64,000 bases of DNA, taken from Pyrus communis. Taxonomy: Eukaryota > Streptophyta > Magnoliopsida > Rosales > Rosaceae. The stretch lies in NCBI RefSeq assembly GCF_963583255.1, contig NC_084817.1, positions 6,471,121 to 6,535,120 on the forward strand, given 5' to 3'. Below, in pieces: positions 11,641 through 22,305 of this stretch. The translations under genes were made by a program, and so were the position numbers. Positions within the stretch are counted from its first letter, which is position 1, and every line of letters begins with the position of its first letter. Below the pieces are notes generated by a model. It was not told the DNA's origin. It did no database searches and saw only the letters and a list, made by a program, of their open reading frames with translations.

Positions 11641-12193
11641 GGGAGAGACAAATCAAGAGGGAGGAGGTTGAGAATTGACAAATCCAAGGTGTGAGAAATC
11701 GGAGATAGAGGCGTTGGGAGAGAGAGAGGAAGGAGACTAAGGAGAGGAGAGTCTTCGAGAAAGTGTGAGACACTGTGGTGGAGGTCACGGTGGGTGTGGG
11801 TGTGGTGTGTTTGCTTCGGGAAGGAGAGTTGCAGATATGGGGGGGGGGGGGGGTGTGAAGAAACAAGTAGAGGAATGAGGGAGAATGATCGAGAGATTGG
11901 GGTTGTGTGTGTGTGTTCTCTGAGGGGAAAGAGCATCGAGATAAGAGAGAGGGAGACAAGGAGACAATGTTCTCGAGAGTGAGAACTGTCACGGGGAGCT
12001 TGGCAGACAGTATTGTTTTTAAATTGGGATGTTACACAAATGAGTCCCCGGGTACCCCTTTTTTTATACTTCTGGACCCGGCCCGCCCCTAAAATTCTAA
12101 ATCCCCGTCCTGCCCCATTTCTCTTTTTAAAAATTAGGAACCGGCCCGTACCCGCCTTGACTCTCGATTCCTGTACCTGTTTGCCCACCCCTA
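11302..12193 (+). mobile_element. Non-autonomous hAT-superfamily transposon
   Basis: 892 bp. The 5' end TAGGGGTTGGCACGGG and 3' end TTTGCCCACCCCTA form imperfect terminal inverted repeats of the TAGGGGTGGGCA type seen in plant hAT elements. Exact 8-bp target-site duplications, ATCCCATC, lie at 11294-11301 and 12194-12201; 8 bp is the hAT signature. The interior has purine-rich stretches and an 11-base or longer G run near 11842 but no transposase. A long minus-strand reading frame (11301-12248) spans the element and is low-complexity, so I do not treat it as a gene. Confidence 0.88.
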
Positions 12194-12201
12194 ATCCCAT
12201 C

Positions 12202-14530
12202 CCTAAGAAAGAAGCTGGGAAAGACATGGTTGAGGTCGAACCCAGCATACGAAGAATAAAAAGATTAATGCTTCCTTAAAACAAAAATATTGGTACATAA
12301 ACTAATTGCGATTGACGATTCCATTCTATATTGTTTATTTCAACAGAAGACCACATAAAAAATTTCGCGTATGTAACAAGAAAAATGGTGTCATGAGTTC
12401 ATGACATCATTTTTCTTCTCATGCCCACTCTGCAATTTATTTCTGAGTTTTGGCAAGATATGTTTTATTTTAGCAAGATATGTTTTTTATGAAAGTTATA
12501 ATTTGATTTCCTAAACTCTATTTTGTACTATAATGGACTTGCTTCTTGCTTTATATCAATATCATGTATATATAGTTCGTAAAAACATCGAAGTTCCCTT
12601 TAAGCAAAAGTTGGAAGGATAATGTTGGAAGTGGGTGCAGAATAGAACAACTTTATTAAGTGAAATTTTTTTTTCTATCTGAAATGACATGAAAATTTAT
12701 GATCCTTGTATTTTTCTAGACAATTAACATTTTAGTTTAGGGAGATTCTTTCCGTTCTAAAGTTGGTGTAACATCTGTTATAGCTACTGGAGAATTTTAC
12801 CCTTCAATAATTGGAGGTAGAATTTGGAGCCAAAGAAAGATCGGTACTTTAATATTTGTCTTTCACAGTAGACCAGCAAAAAAGAAACTCAAAAGATGGG
12901 AATTAGAAAGTGACACAACACATAATTAGAACCAAGCAAATTCACATGCAGAGGCCGATCCATAGAGGGACCAATGTGGTTACGGGATCTTTCGGACTCC
13001 AGAAAAACACCTATAAAGGTCCTCTGAGGACCCTTCAAATGTTTCGACAGGGGGACCGACCTGACGCTTAGGGTTATATAGGGGCTACGTTCGGGAAGTT
13101 GGTTTATTTTGTTAAATGACACATAGTTGGTCCAATCAAAATTCTTGTGCATGATGCATTATTTGTACTTAATGCAAAGAATGCGATCTAATTAAACTTG
13201 AAATACTGGTTTTTAGTACAATTACTTGTGCATGAACCTTTCTTTTGATTGAATAGTTCGGATTGTAGCTCCATGACATGCTGTGCTCACAAATCACTCT
13301 CTTAAAACATTGCAGCAAATCGTCGTCTTCGTCTGCATCCAGGTCTTCGTCAACGTCATCATTTTGTTAGATTGTTTCTTTGCAAGTTAGAACTTTCAGT
13401 GCCCAAATAGACAAATCTCAATAACCCCTTTTCTGTTACATAATATATTTTACTTTTATTATACACACATTATTATTTTAAAATTTTTTACGAATTTATA
13501 TGTTAATGTGCTAACAGTAAACTGATGTAAATATGTGGGATATATTGATCCTCTATATGGATTGGAAGGATGGGGGATTTGTCAGGCCAGACTATGGATA
13601 TCGAATCAAATGACCCATGATGGCCTGAAAATTTTTCTTCACGTTTTCAGGTCCACAAAACTGCATGTGTTAACATCATCTGCAAGGAAAAATACAAAAC
13701 CCTAATAATACATGCAAAAATCTTGGAAAGTTTGATCCAACGTTTTTGTCTGTTATATATGACGATAAGACTCGGCAACTTCTTCCCTATTTTTAATTCC
13801 AGCTAGTCAACTGGATGATCGAACAATATCTCATCATCATGTGGCTGCTCTTTGAAGATGGAAATATAATGTGCGCGCGCTTGTTTTGTGCAAGATAATT
13901 AACAGTTAAAACAAACTGGAAAATATGGAAAAACGAAGGATGAGAATGGGCCAATGTTAGGGAGATGAAAGTGCAAAATTCTCAGGTGATGCCATCGCTG
14001 ATAATGGTCGTGTACAACTTCATATGCTGTTTTAATAGTCTAACTGAGACGGACATTTTAATTGTTATTTAATTTTGCAGCGCTTTTTTTCACTCTTTGT
14101 ATGTAATATAACTACAATTAGGGATTAGCACGGTCTGAATTGGATCTAATCCAAAGTTGTTACCAAACTAATATTGACAAAATGATTTTGCTTCGGTTCA
14201 ATTTTAACGGAAACCACAAACGAAATCGAACCAAACCATGCTAACATTGAACGGTTCGGTTAAGTTTAGTTTAGGGTCCTTTTTTATCTAATTATTTACC
14301 CATTTATAACAAAAAAGAAAATTCATAGCTTGCTGCATTAATTTTCATTTTATAGGCACATTAGCATGCCATCTTAAAGTCCTGAAACTGCGTCCCTTCA
14401 GGGACATCCTACTACACTTGTAAAATAAGATAATATAAATGCGCATATAAACAACTAATCCCATTCAATTGAGGCCAGTTTCTATATCAACTGATAACCA
14501 TTTTTGTTTTCAGTTTTTACTTTCACTTTA
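12202..14530. other. Intergenic stretch without recognisable genes
   Basis: AT-rich. A short imperfect palindrome lies at about 12379-12416 (TCATGA-centred arms). The stretch near 14120-14280 has a start like a degraded hAT-type element (AGGGATTAGCACGG) but no clear partner end. No supported coding sequence. Confidence 0.5.
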
Positions 14531-14746
14531 TTTTGTAACTAAATTTAAAAATAAAAAAATAAAATAAAAAAACAATATTATCTATACTAAGGAAGATGCG
14601 GTGGCCTTAGCCTCACAATGAGCAAGAAATAATGTGGTTCAAACTCACTTTTGACGAGAATTGAACCTAAGACCTTTCACTTACAAATGAAAATGAATAC
14701 CACTAAACTATAGCACTTAAGTGGTTTGTAACTAAAAATTAAAAAT
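14531..14746 (-). mobile_element. Complete tRNA-derived SINE, second family, with target-site duplications
   Basis: The body is about 14552-14724 on the minus strand. The A-box-like TTTAGTGGTATT and the B box GGTTCAATTCTC (plus 14656-14667) have tRNA-like spacing, and the element ends in an A/T-rich tail at its low-coordinate side. Direct repeats beginning TTTGTAACTAAA and about 21 bp long flank it (14531-14551 and 14725-14746). Truncated relatives occur at 61637-61775 and 61851-61985. Confidence 0.75.
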
Positions 14747-15043
14747 TCATTTGATAACTAATCTCGATGTTTTAGATTTCAGAAATAAAATAAAAATTGA
14801 TTTCATAATCAAGCCAAATTGAAATCTCCTTAAACCAATTTCAGTTTTCAAATTTTGTTTCCATACTTTTGCTCCCCCTTTCTCATTTAACATTCTACGA
14901 CGTCAAAAAAAAAATGCAACATATTCAAGTCTCATGCCCTTTCATTCTATGACTTCATATTAACATTTTCACGCCCAAAAAAAATTCACTTCAAAAGTTC
15001 AAGAAAAGAGGAACATTAAAAACATTTACCAAACAACTATTAT

Positions 15044-15389
15044 TGTTGAGATGAACCTCACATTAATGGAAATAGGGATCTTGAATGGGTTTATAAATAA
15101 GTTAGGCAACTTCTCATATTGCTAATTGATTTTATAGATGGAACCTCAATTTCCTTCATGATATCAGAGCAAATTGTCATATGTGTGAAGCTCAATGACC
15201 ACATGCGCTCTGTGTCACAACGTTTATGTTGTCCACTTATTAGGTTTGAAATTTCGCCACACATGAGGGGGAACATGTTGAGAATGAATAATACATTGAT
15301 GGGATGACAGACCTTGTATGTACTTATAAGTATGTTAGGTACTCCTTATATTACCAATTGTTTCTATTGTGGAATCCCATTTTTCTTTA
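15044..15389 (+). mobile_element. TRIM-like miniature LTR retrotransposon (115-bp LTRs)
   Basis: The left LTR 15044-15158 begins TGTTGAG and ends CA. It is followed directly by a primer-binding-site-like TGATATCAGAGC (15159-15170; the tRNA-Met-type consensus is TGGTATCAGAGC). A polypurine tract GAGGGGGAACA precedes the right LTR, which starts TGTTGAG at 15276 and decays near 15389. The internal part is only about 117 bp and non-coding. The LTRs share blocks such as TTATAA.TA.GTTAGG but have diverged clearly, so the insertion is old. A related copy lies at 28728-28942 on the other strand. Confidence 0.72.
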
Positions 15390-16746
15390 AACTGAAAACT
15401 GAAAAACGGAAAAACGAAAAATTGAATTGGTTGTCAAACCTGTCTTAGGATATAGCACATCCATCCAGCGCCGACTACTACCCTTGATCTGGAAGTTGGC
15501 CTTGTTTATTTAGCCCATGGGTCAACTAAAAATCCAAAATTATGATTTGGGCCTTTTTCATTTTTTGTCTGAATACTTGTTTTGGTTGGTTTTCAAAAAA
15601 TGACAAGCCGTGGACTTCACAGCGCACGGCCTTTTCCTTCATTTCAAGTTTGGTGCTCACTTCCTCTTCATCCTTTTGAGTTTCGAGTTTGTCTATATTA
15701 GAAATTACATTAACTAAAATTTACAAAGAATAATTTTATGAAAACAAATAAAACAAATTCAAAAGAAAAATTGCTGCAATTTAAAAATACTGGGGTGAAA
15801 TTTGCCAATTGTTTACTATTCTTAACAGAACAGCAATAGAGGTTTTAGAGAGAGAAACAAAGCACGAAAGAGAGGAAGAAGAGAGAACTTCAAGAGCTAG
15901 AGAGAGAAAATTGAATTGCATTAACGAGTAACTAATTAAAAATGGAGTAACACTACACTTATCACATTTTTTATATACTACATTTATATCACCTCTCTAA
16001 TATAGATAGAACTCACCAACACATGTAAGCAGTACATGATGATATTTGTAAGTGTCAATAGCAACATTCTTATTTTAAATCTTTTGTTGCACACGTAGGC
16101 CAGTACTCTAATGAAGTCATGAAACTATTGAATTACATATGCATTTTGATTTTATATTTCAAAACATGAGTGCATCTATAAATGAAATGATGAATCTATG
16201 ATCTATCTTATCTCGATTACTTCTTTTGTTTTATTCTTCTTATACATTGTCCTAATAACCAAAAAGAAATATACTTTAAAATGCTTTAAGTCTCCCTAAC
16301 ATACTTTACTATTTAAAAACCTTGCAATCGTGTGTACTTCTTAAAACCGCACTATTACATCACTATTAATCTTTAAATTGTCAGAAAAGTGTGATATACC
16401 AAAAGAGAGAACAAGAAGATGTCAACAAAGTGTATTCGGAAAAGACTTAAAACGTAGCAAACATGTCTTTTTAAAATCACATTTTCCTTTTCTCCCTTTT
16501 TACACTTTCAAGAACAACCCATTTCGTGGTCCATACAAAAATAATCACCCTAAAATTCCATAAAGCATCTTTTTACCCGGATGATCCGTATCCACTTTTG
16601 CAACCCATCACCCCACTTTTACTCTTTAACTCCTTACGATTGGATTGGAGTCCTTGGACCAGAAAAAGCATACGAAAAACTTCTATTTCTTCTTCTTCTT
16701 CTTATTTTATTACTTCTATACACAAAAATACTGCACGTCCACATAC

Positions 16747-16790
<44 letters not shown>

Positions 16791-18025
16791 TATATATTTC
16801 TAGTCACGTGCGACGACACGATAAGGGACAAAAGCTTGGACACAATGGAGACTTGCGTCGATCTAGGGTTAGGGTTTTTGCTACAAGACGAAAACCAAAA
16901 CCATTTTACGAGTACGACAAAGATATTCCAAATTCTGATTCTATATTAATTTTCATCACCTTACCTCTCCAGAGACCCTTGAAATAGATCTCTGTCTACT
17001 CGCAGAGTTTTTAAATCACCCCAAAATTAATAAATTAACAAAAATAGGGTCAGAGAAAATTGCTGTATATGTAACCTGTGGCTGTGGAAATAAAGCTTTG
17101 GTCAAAGTTTTATGAAAGCCAAGAAAAGAAGGGGGTTTATTAGCAAATTCAAGAAAGTTTGTGTATGTATGGAAACCAAAGACTACTGGTCAAGAAGTGG
17201 GAGATTTAGGAAAGAAAGAGAGGGAGAAGGTGATGAGAGCATGCAATAAATGAAAGTAGTAGAATTAGGGTTTTAAGAAGTTTGATCAGAGATACTTAAA
17301 GTGGGAAAAGGCAAAGGTTTCTGGTCCAACGAAGGAGAAGAAGAAGCATAGAAGCATTGATAGAAACATTTCAAACCCTTATTTTTCAGTCAGTTTCTAT
17401 TACATTTCGCTTTCATCGAAAAAACCACTCTTTTTGTTCTTGTTTTCTTTCTTTATATTTTTCATATTTTAAAAAACTGCAACATGTTCTCGTGTATTTG
17501 TACGTATGTATTTGTTTTTTTCCTGCGCGGAGTACTGACACAGTTTTCATACAAAAAGAGAAATAGAGATTATAACCTTGATCAAATGACATGATGGCTT
17601 TCTTTTCAGCAAATCATCGGATATATAGTAATCGTATACTTTTCTTTTTTCACGAAAATAGTCACGACTGATGAGATGATAATAATAATAAAATTATGGC
17701 ACTGATCATCGTTTGTTTTTTAACAACAAATTGTCATGCAGGTTGCAGCCGTGTGTCAGCTGCTTTTTCAATTTTAACCATTATTTTTACATCTCTATTT
17801 TTTCTTCTACATTTTTTAATTTTATATTTTTTTATTGTTTTTAAGCCAACTATTTTCCGAAATTTCTAATTATACCCCTGAACTCTTAAGTACTAATGAT
17901 CAAGTAGTAAATGCTCAAAAATCCGAAATTCAGGATATCCAGAAGTATAGGATATAGCAGAGCATAGTAGAAATTCCCAGTATTTCCGTTGTCACGTACG
18001 CTCACACTTGTGCGTGTGATCCATT
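15390..18025. other. Intergenic stretch with microsatellite
   Basis: No supported gene. An (ACAT)n/(AT)n microsatellite sits at 16741-16788. Purine-rich DNA at 17100-17350 might be transcribed, but no open frame with a known motif is seen on either strand. Confidence 0.5.
16741..16788. repeat. Compound (ACAT)n(AT)n microsatellite
   Basis: Five ACAT units run into about 14 AT units. Confidence 0.95.
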
Positions 18026-18086
18026 AATGGGTCGACTGAGGAAATTTTCAAAGAACCAGACTGTAAATTCTCAGCTCCCTCTCTCT

Positions 18087-18090
<4 letters not shown>

Positions 18091-18127
<37 letters not shown>
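18091..18127. repeat. (CT)n microsatellite
   Basis: 37 bases of uninterrupted CT dinucleotides. Confidence 0.95.
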
Positions 18128-18130
<3 letters not shown>

Positions 18131-18167
18131 CACACACCGAGGCATTAATGTAACTGAAACATTCAGG

Positions 18168-18250
18168 ATTACAATCAGAAACTTCAGAGAAGAAGAAGAA
18201 AGAAAGGAAAAAACAGACCCGATAATCGAGATCAGCAAGAAATTGCACCA

Positions 18251-18296
<46 letters not shown>

Positions 18297-18471
18297 TCGA
18301 GCTAAACCAAAAACAAAAAAATCATGGCCATTTAAATTTGAATTTAACTCAAAATTTAAGAGATTTTCACTAAAGTTAATTATATATAATTACAATCAGA
18401 AACTTCAGAGAAGAAGAAGAAAGAAAGGAAAAAACAGACCCGATAATCGAGATCAGCAAGAAATTGCACCA

Positions 18472-18537
<66 letters not shown>

Positions 18538-18628
18538 TCGAGCTAAACCAAAAACAAAAAAATCATGGCCATTTAAATTTGAATTTAACTCAAAATTTAA
18601 GAGATTTTCACTAAAGTTAATTATATAT
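18168..18628. repeat. Tandem duplication of about 221 bp carrying (TA)n tracts, downstream of HSFB4
   Basis: Copy 1 is 18168-18388 and copy 2 is 18389 to about 18628. The unit contains ATCAGAAACTTCAGAG, a TA tract (18254-18294 in copy 1, 18475-18535 in copy 2) and GATCGAGCTAAACC. The copies look identical outside the TA tract, so the duplication is recent. It lies about 235 bp past the HSFB4 stop codon, in or just beyond its 3' UTR. Confidence 0.93.
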
Positions 18629-18863
18629 ATACAGAGAGATCAGAGTAGTAATAGTAGTACGCGAACAGACACCCACACGCACGCAAACACAAGACACTTT
18701 TGATCATCACTCCATCAGCAGTGTAGATCATCCTAAAAACTCATCTCATCTCATCAGACCCAAAATACAATCAAACGATAAAACTAAAACAAATTGATAT
18801 TAAAATTAAACCTTTCAAAAGTTTCTAATGTGGGATTTGGTGATTAATAAGAGATAGAACTAA

Positions 18864-20125
18864 TTAACATGTGGATGGAGGCATGAGCCGGAGACCCAAA
18901 TCATCCTTCTCCAAAATCAAACGAGCCTTGCTGGCCTCCATCATGTTGTCCCCATGGTGATTATTTGAGCCGTACTCCTCTGGGTGCAATCGTTTCTTCG
19001 AGTGAAGCAGCGGCACCCCAAAAAGCTTAGTGTTCTTGCACCCATTGTTACTGCTCGGCGGCTGTTGGTGGTGATCTTCAAGAATCGTCACGGAGCTCTT
19101 CGACGTGGTGTTGCTCATCGGACTAGAAGAGTTCATGATGTCATGAGGGTTTTGTTTGGCATTAGGTGGAGGAGCAGCCGGATAGTACCCTTGAAGTTGG
19201 TTTAAATTACCATTAAGACCATTAGGTTTAGGAGGCTGTGGGTTGCAGAGAAGCATTGAAGAAGGGTAGGAGTTGCTCGGAGCCACCGGCTTGACGTGGT
19301 TCTGGACAAAGTAGATGATGTCGTTGTAGAGTTTTCTCATGTGTGTCAGCTCAGACATTAGCATGTTGTTGCTCCTCCGCAGCCTCTCGTTGTCCTCCGC
19401 CAAACCCGCCACCGTGGTATTATTATGGTTAATATTCATGAAGTTATTGTTGTTAGTGTTAATGTTTGTGTTAATACCTCCGGTTGGGGATAAGAGAGGA
19501 GGGGAGTCCGACTCGCACCAGTTGGGCTGCTCGTCCGAGTCGGAGGGCGAGATGCTGCCGCGACTCGGGAAGGAGAAGAAGCTAGGATGGTGGTGGTGGC
19601 CGTTCATGCCGAGGGGGGAGTGGTGGTGGTGGTGGTGGTGGTGGTTGAGACCCACCTGATGTGGCTGAGCTGTCTTTCTCCGGTGGATCTCGCAAAGCAA
19701 ATGCTTCTCTCCTTTTTTGAAGAACTCGTTGGCAAACTCCCATCTGTCCGGTACAATCTTCCTAAAACCCTTAAAAAACCAAAAACAAAGGTGTCAGCGC
19801 AAACTAAATAAAAAACCACTAAAAACAGCAGATAAATATAGATATGTGAAGGAATTTTTTGAGATGAGAGGATTACGTAGGTGTTTAGCTGGCGGACGAA
19901 GCTGGAGAAGTTGTTGTGCTTGAAGTAGTTGGGGAGGAGGTCGCGGGCGAACTCGGGAGGGCGCCAGACGACGAAGGTGGTGTCGTCGTCGCCCCACGAG
20001 ACGATATGGTCGGTGGCGGGGTCGTCGACGAGTTGGTAGGTTTTTGTCAGGAACGGCGCCGGGACGGACTTGTGGGAGTCCAGGGAGAGCAGTATGCTCT
20101 CGCAGTTGTCTATCATCAACGCCAT
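18864..20125 (-). CDS. HSFB4: Class B heat-shock transcription factor HSFB4 (SCHIZORIZA type)
   Basis: Two exons: 20125-19877 (83 codons, ATG at 20123-20125) and 19769-18864 (stop TAA at 18864-18866), with a 107-bp intron between RQLNTY and [10 protein letters not shown], the conserved Hsf intron position. The protein is 384 residues. The DNA-binding domain is at about 21-115 ([16 protein letters not shown] to LLCEIHRRK); a His-rich stretch at about 126-144; the HR-A/B oligomerisation coil at about 204-242; the class-B repressor motif KLFGV at 331-335; and a basic nuclear signal SKKR at 340-343. In Arabidopsis HSFB4 is a nuclear repressor-type factor needed for root stem-cell and ground-tissue patterning. 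A frame extension upstream begins at TTG, so the ATG reading [10 protein letters not shown] is preferred. The leader is GA/CT-rich. Confidence 0.96.
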
Positions 20126-20389
20126 TGAAAAAGCTTTCAAAACCTTAGGGAGAGAAAGAGGAGAATATCTGATGAGGAAATGAAGAGAGAGAGGGCGGAG
20201 CCGCGGAGGGAGGGAGAGAGAGAGAGAATGAATGTTTTTGTTGTGAGTGTGTGTCTGTGTGTGAAGATTGGGGGGATAAAAATGTTGGAGAGAAAAGGGG
20301 TGGTTTGTGGTGGTACTAGTAGTAGTAGTAGTACTGTGTTTAATTTGCTTTTTGTTTTTGTTTTTTCTGTTTCTTTTGCTTTAGGATTT

Positions 20390-20397
20390 TATTTATA
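20390..20397 (-). promoter_or_regulatory. Probable TATA box of HSFB4
   Basis: TATAAATA on the minus strand, about 265 bp upstream of the ATG, which would leave a leader of about 235 nt with GA/CT-rich repeats. Inference from sequence only. Confidence 0.45.
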
Positions 20398-20399
20398 AT

Positions 20400-21562
20400 A
20401 TTACTATTAATATAATAATAATTTAGAAATGATATATGTGATATTATAAAATTTTTGCTTCCCTCCTCGGTTACGTAGTGAGAGAGAATATGTGTCTGTC
20501 TGTCTAGGACTGTGAAATAAGGGCCTTTCAAGACAAACCCGTGATCCTCTTCCTTCTCTCTCCTCTCTCTCTCTCTCTAACTCTTTCTTTCTCTCTCATA
20601 CACTGGCTTCGTACTGACAATCGATCCCGCGCACACCCACTTAAAAATCACGCACAAGGAGGAGGAGGAGGATGGTGCAGGAGTACACTGTATCCCTTGT
20701 CTTTGTGAATTGACTATACTGCCCCTCTCCCTCTCCGCCTTCCTTCGGTCTCATTGATTACTATATTAATTTTAGAGGTATTTCCATACATGTCAATGGT
20801 TGTATTTGCTTTTGCTAGGCCTCAGCTTGTGTAGTGCCTCCTATGGTAGTTCTGATGATTCTGCTTCTGCTGCCCATTCTGCTGCTTCTGCAATCTGCAA
20901 ATCTGCTTTGTTGTTAGTGGTAGTACCATTTCATTTAATGCAACCCTAAGACAAATAGCATTGTTTGCATGTATGCACAGATATATATCCAATCCAAATA
21001 CTTCTCAGCAATTTTTTCCGACCCAAAAGAAAAGACCACATTAATTTTGACATGGTACTTGCATTGTCTAATACAAGTGAGATCTTTAATGTAGGGTTTT
21101 CTCTAATGCAGGATAAACTTGGTGGGATGTGAGCTAATTGATGACACAATGCAGTTCATATACTACTTGTTTACATCTTGAAACTATTTTCTCAAATTTG
21201 TCTGGCATTAAGAACTTCTGCTTTAATATAACATAAAATTGATAGATCAATACAATACAACTGATATATTGACACGACTCAATTTCTCCATTTCCTACTC
21301 ACTCCCACAAATTTTACACAATATTTTCCTTTGGTTGAAAACTTTCTTTTCTAATATTGTAACCTAAGAATTGTTAAACTCGCAATATGTTTGAGTCCCT
21401 AGCTTTTTTTTTTTTAAGTAGAAAAACCCTAGCTAGAAGAATTGATTCCCTCATGAGAAACAAATACAATTAATGCATTACAATGAAACGGGAAGATGTG
21501 TTAATACTCGTAAATCGCATGATCAATGAGGTATATGTTGGTCCTTAACCAATAATTTATTG

Positions 21563-21565
<3 letters not shown>
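20400..21565. other. HSFB4 upstream region
   Basis: Contains CT-rich tracts (about 20550-20600) and otherwise no recognisable gene or element. It likely includes promoter sequence. Confidence 0.5.
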
Positions 21566-21631
<66 letters not shown>

Positions 21632-22305
21632 AAAGAACAATGAATGCATGGTTATTTGAAGAGAATCTTGGAGGAGAAGCTTTTCTTTTTGCAAACTACA
21701 AAGTCAATCTCACTTCAACATTGTTGTTTAGAAAAAGTAATAGTGAGGTAGATTTAATAATAAAAAAGAAAAAAAAATGTAATCTGTCAAGAGAAACATA
21801 AAACCTAGCATGACCATGATAGTAGGCAGAACAAACAAAACCTTCACCAACCAATACAAGATAAAAACAATGCCAACAAAAGAAAACCTATTGAAAGTGG
21901 TAGTGTGAAAGCCCTACATAATCACGATGATAATATGCAAAATAAAATTAGGAGGATAATCTAACCAAACAAGACCAGGAGAAGAGGAATCATGATTTGC
22001 AAGGGCACCAACAACTTGATTACCTTTTCTACGTATGTGAGAACACAGAAAATGCATTTGGGAAATTCTATGCAAGCAATTCCTCCACTACGCTTAAGTC
22101 AAGAACTAAAACAGAACCAACTTTCAACAAAATAAAATTCCAATCCCAAATTGAAGCTCATTTAATAATTTTAATTATTGCTATTACCTCCGCAACAGAG
22201 CTAAGAATCTTCATATGAGAACAAAAAGCTTCAAAAACTTGGCCTTTAAAATTCCGAAACACACCACCATAACTAGCACGACCGGAGGAGAAGCCTAGAA
22301 GGTAT
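21566..22305 (-). mobile_element. Decayed LINE (non-LTR retrotransposon) 3' end with RNase H fragment and long poly(T)
   Basis: On the minus strand, about 22305-21900 translates to a degenerate RNase H-like segment: SYGGVFRNFKG, a Ser-Ser-Val-Ala-Glu-Val helix start, then RRKGNQVVGALANH near the end, as in the RVT_3-type RNase H of plant LINEs. At least two in-frame stops interrupt it. Towards lower coordinates lies about 170 bp without coding signal and then a 64-base T tract (21566-21629), the expected place of a minus-strand poly(A) tail. The link between T tract and LINE is inference. No clear target-site duplication was found. Confidence 0.65.

Noticed and set aside
11301..12248. 315-codon minus-strand frame
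   Set aside because: It lies inside the hAT element and in the tandem repeat, is low-complexity (T/A and Pro/Ser/Lys rich) and has no domain.
20126..20140. Upstream extension of HSFB4 (KAFS before MALM)
   Set aside because: It opens at TTG; ATG at 20123-20125 gives the conserved [10 protein letters not shown] start.
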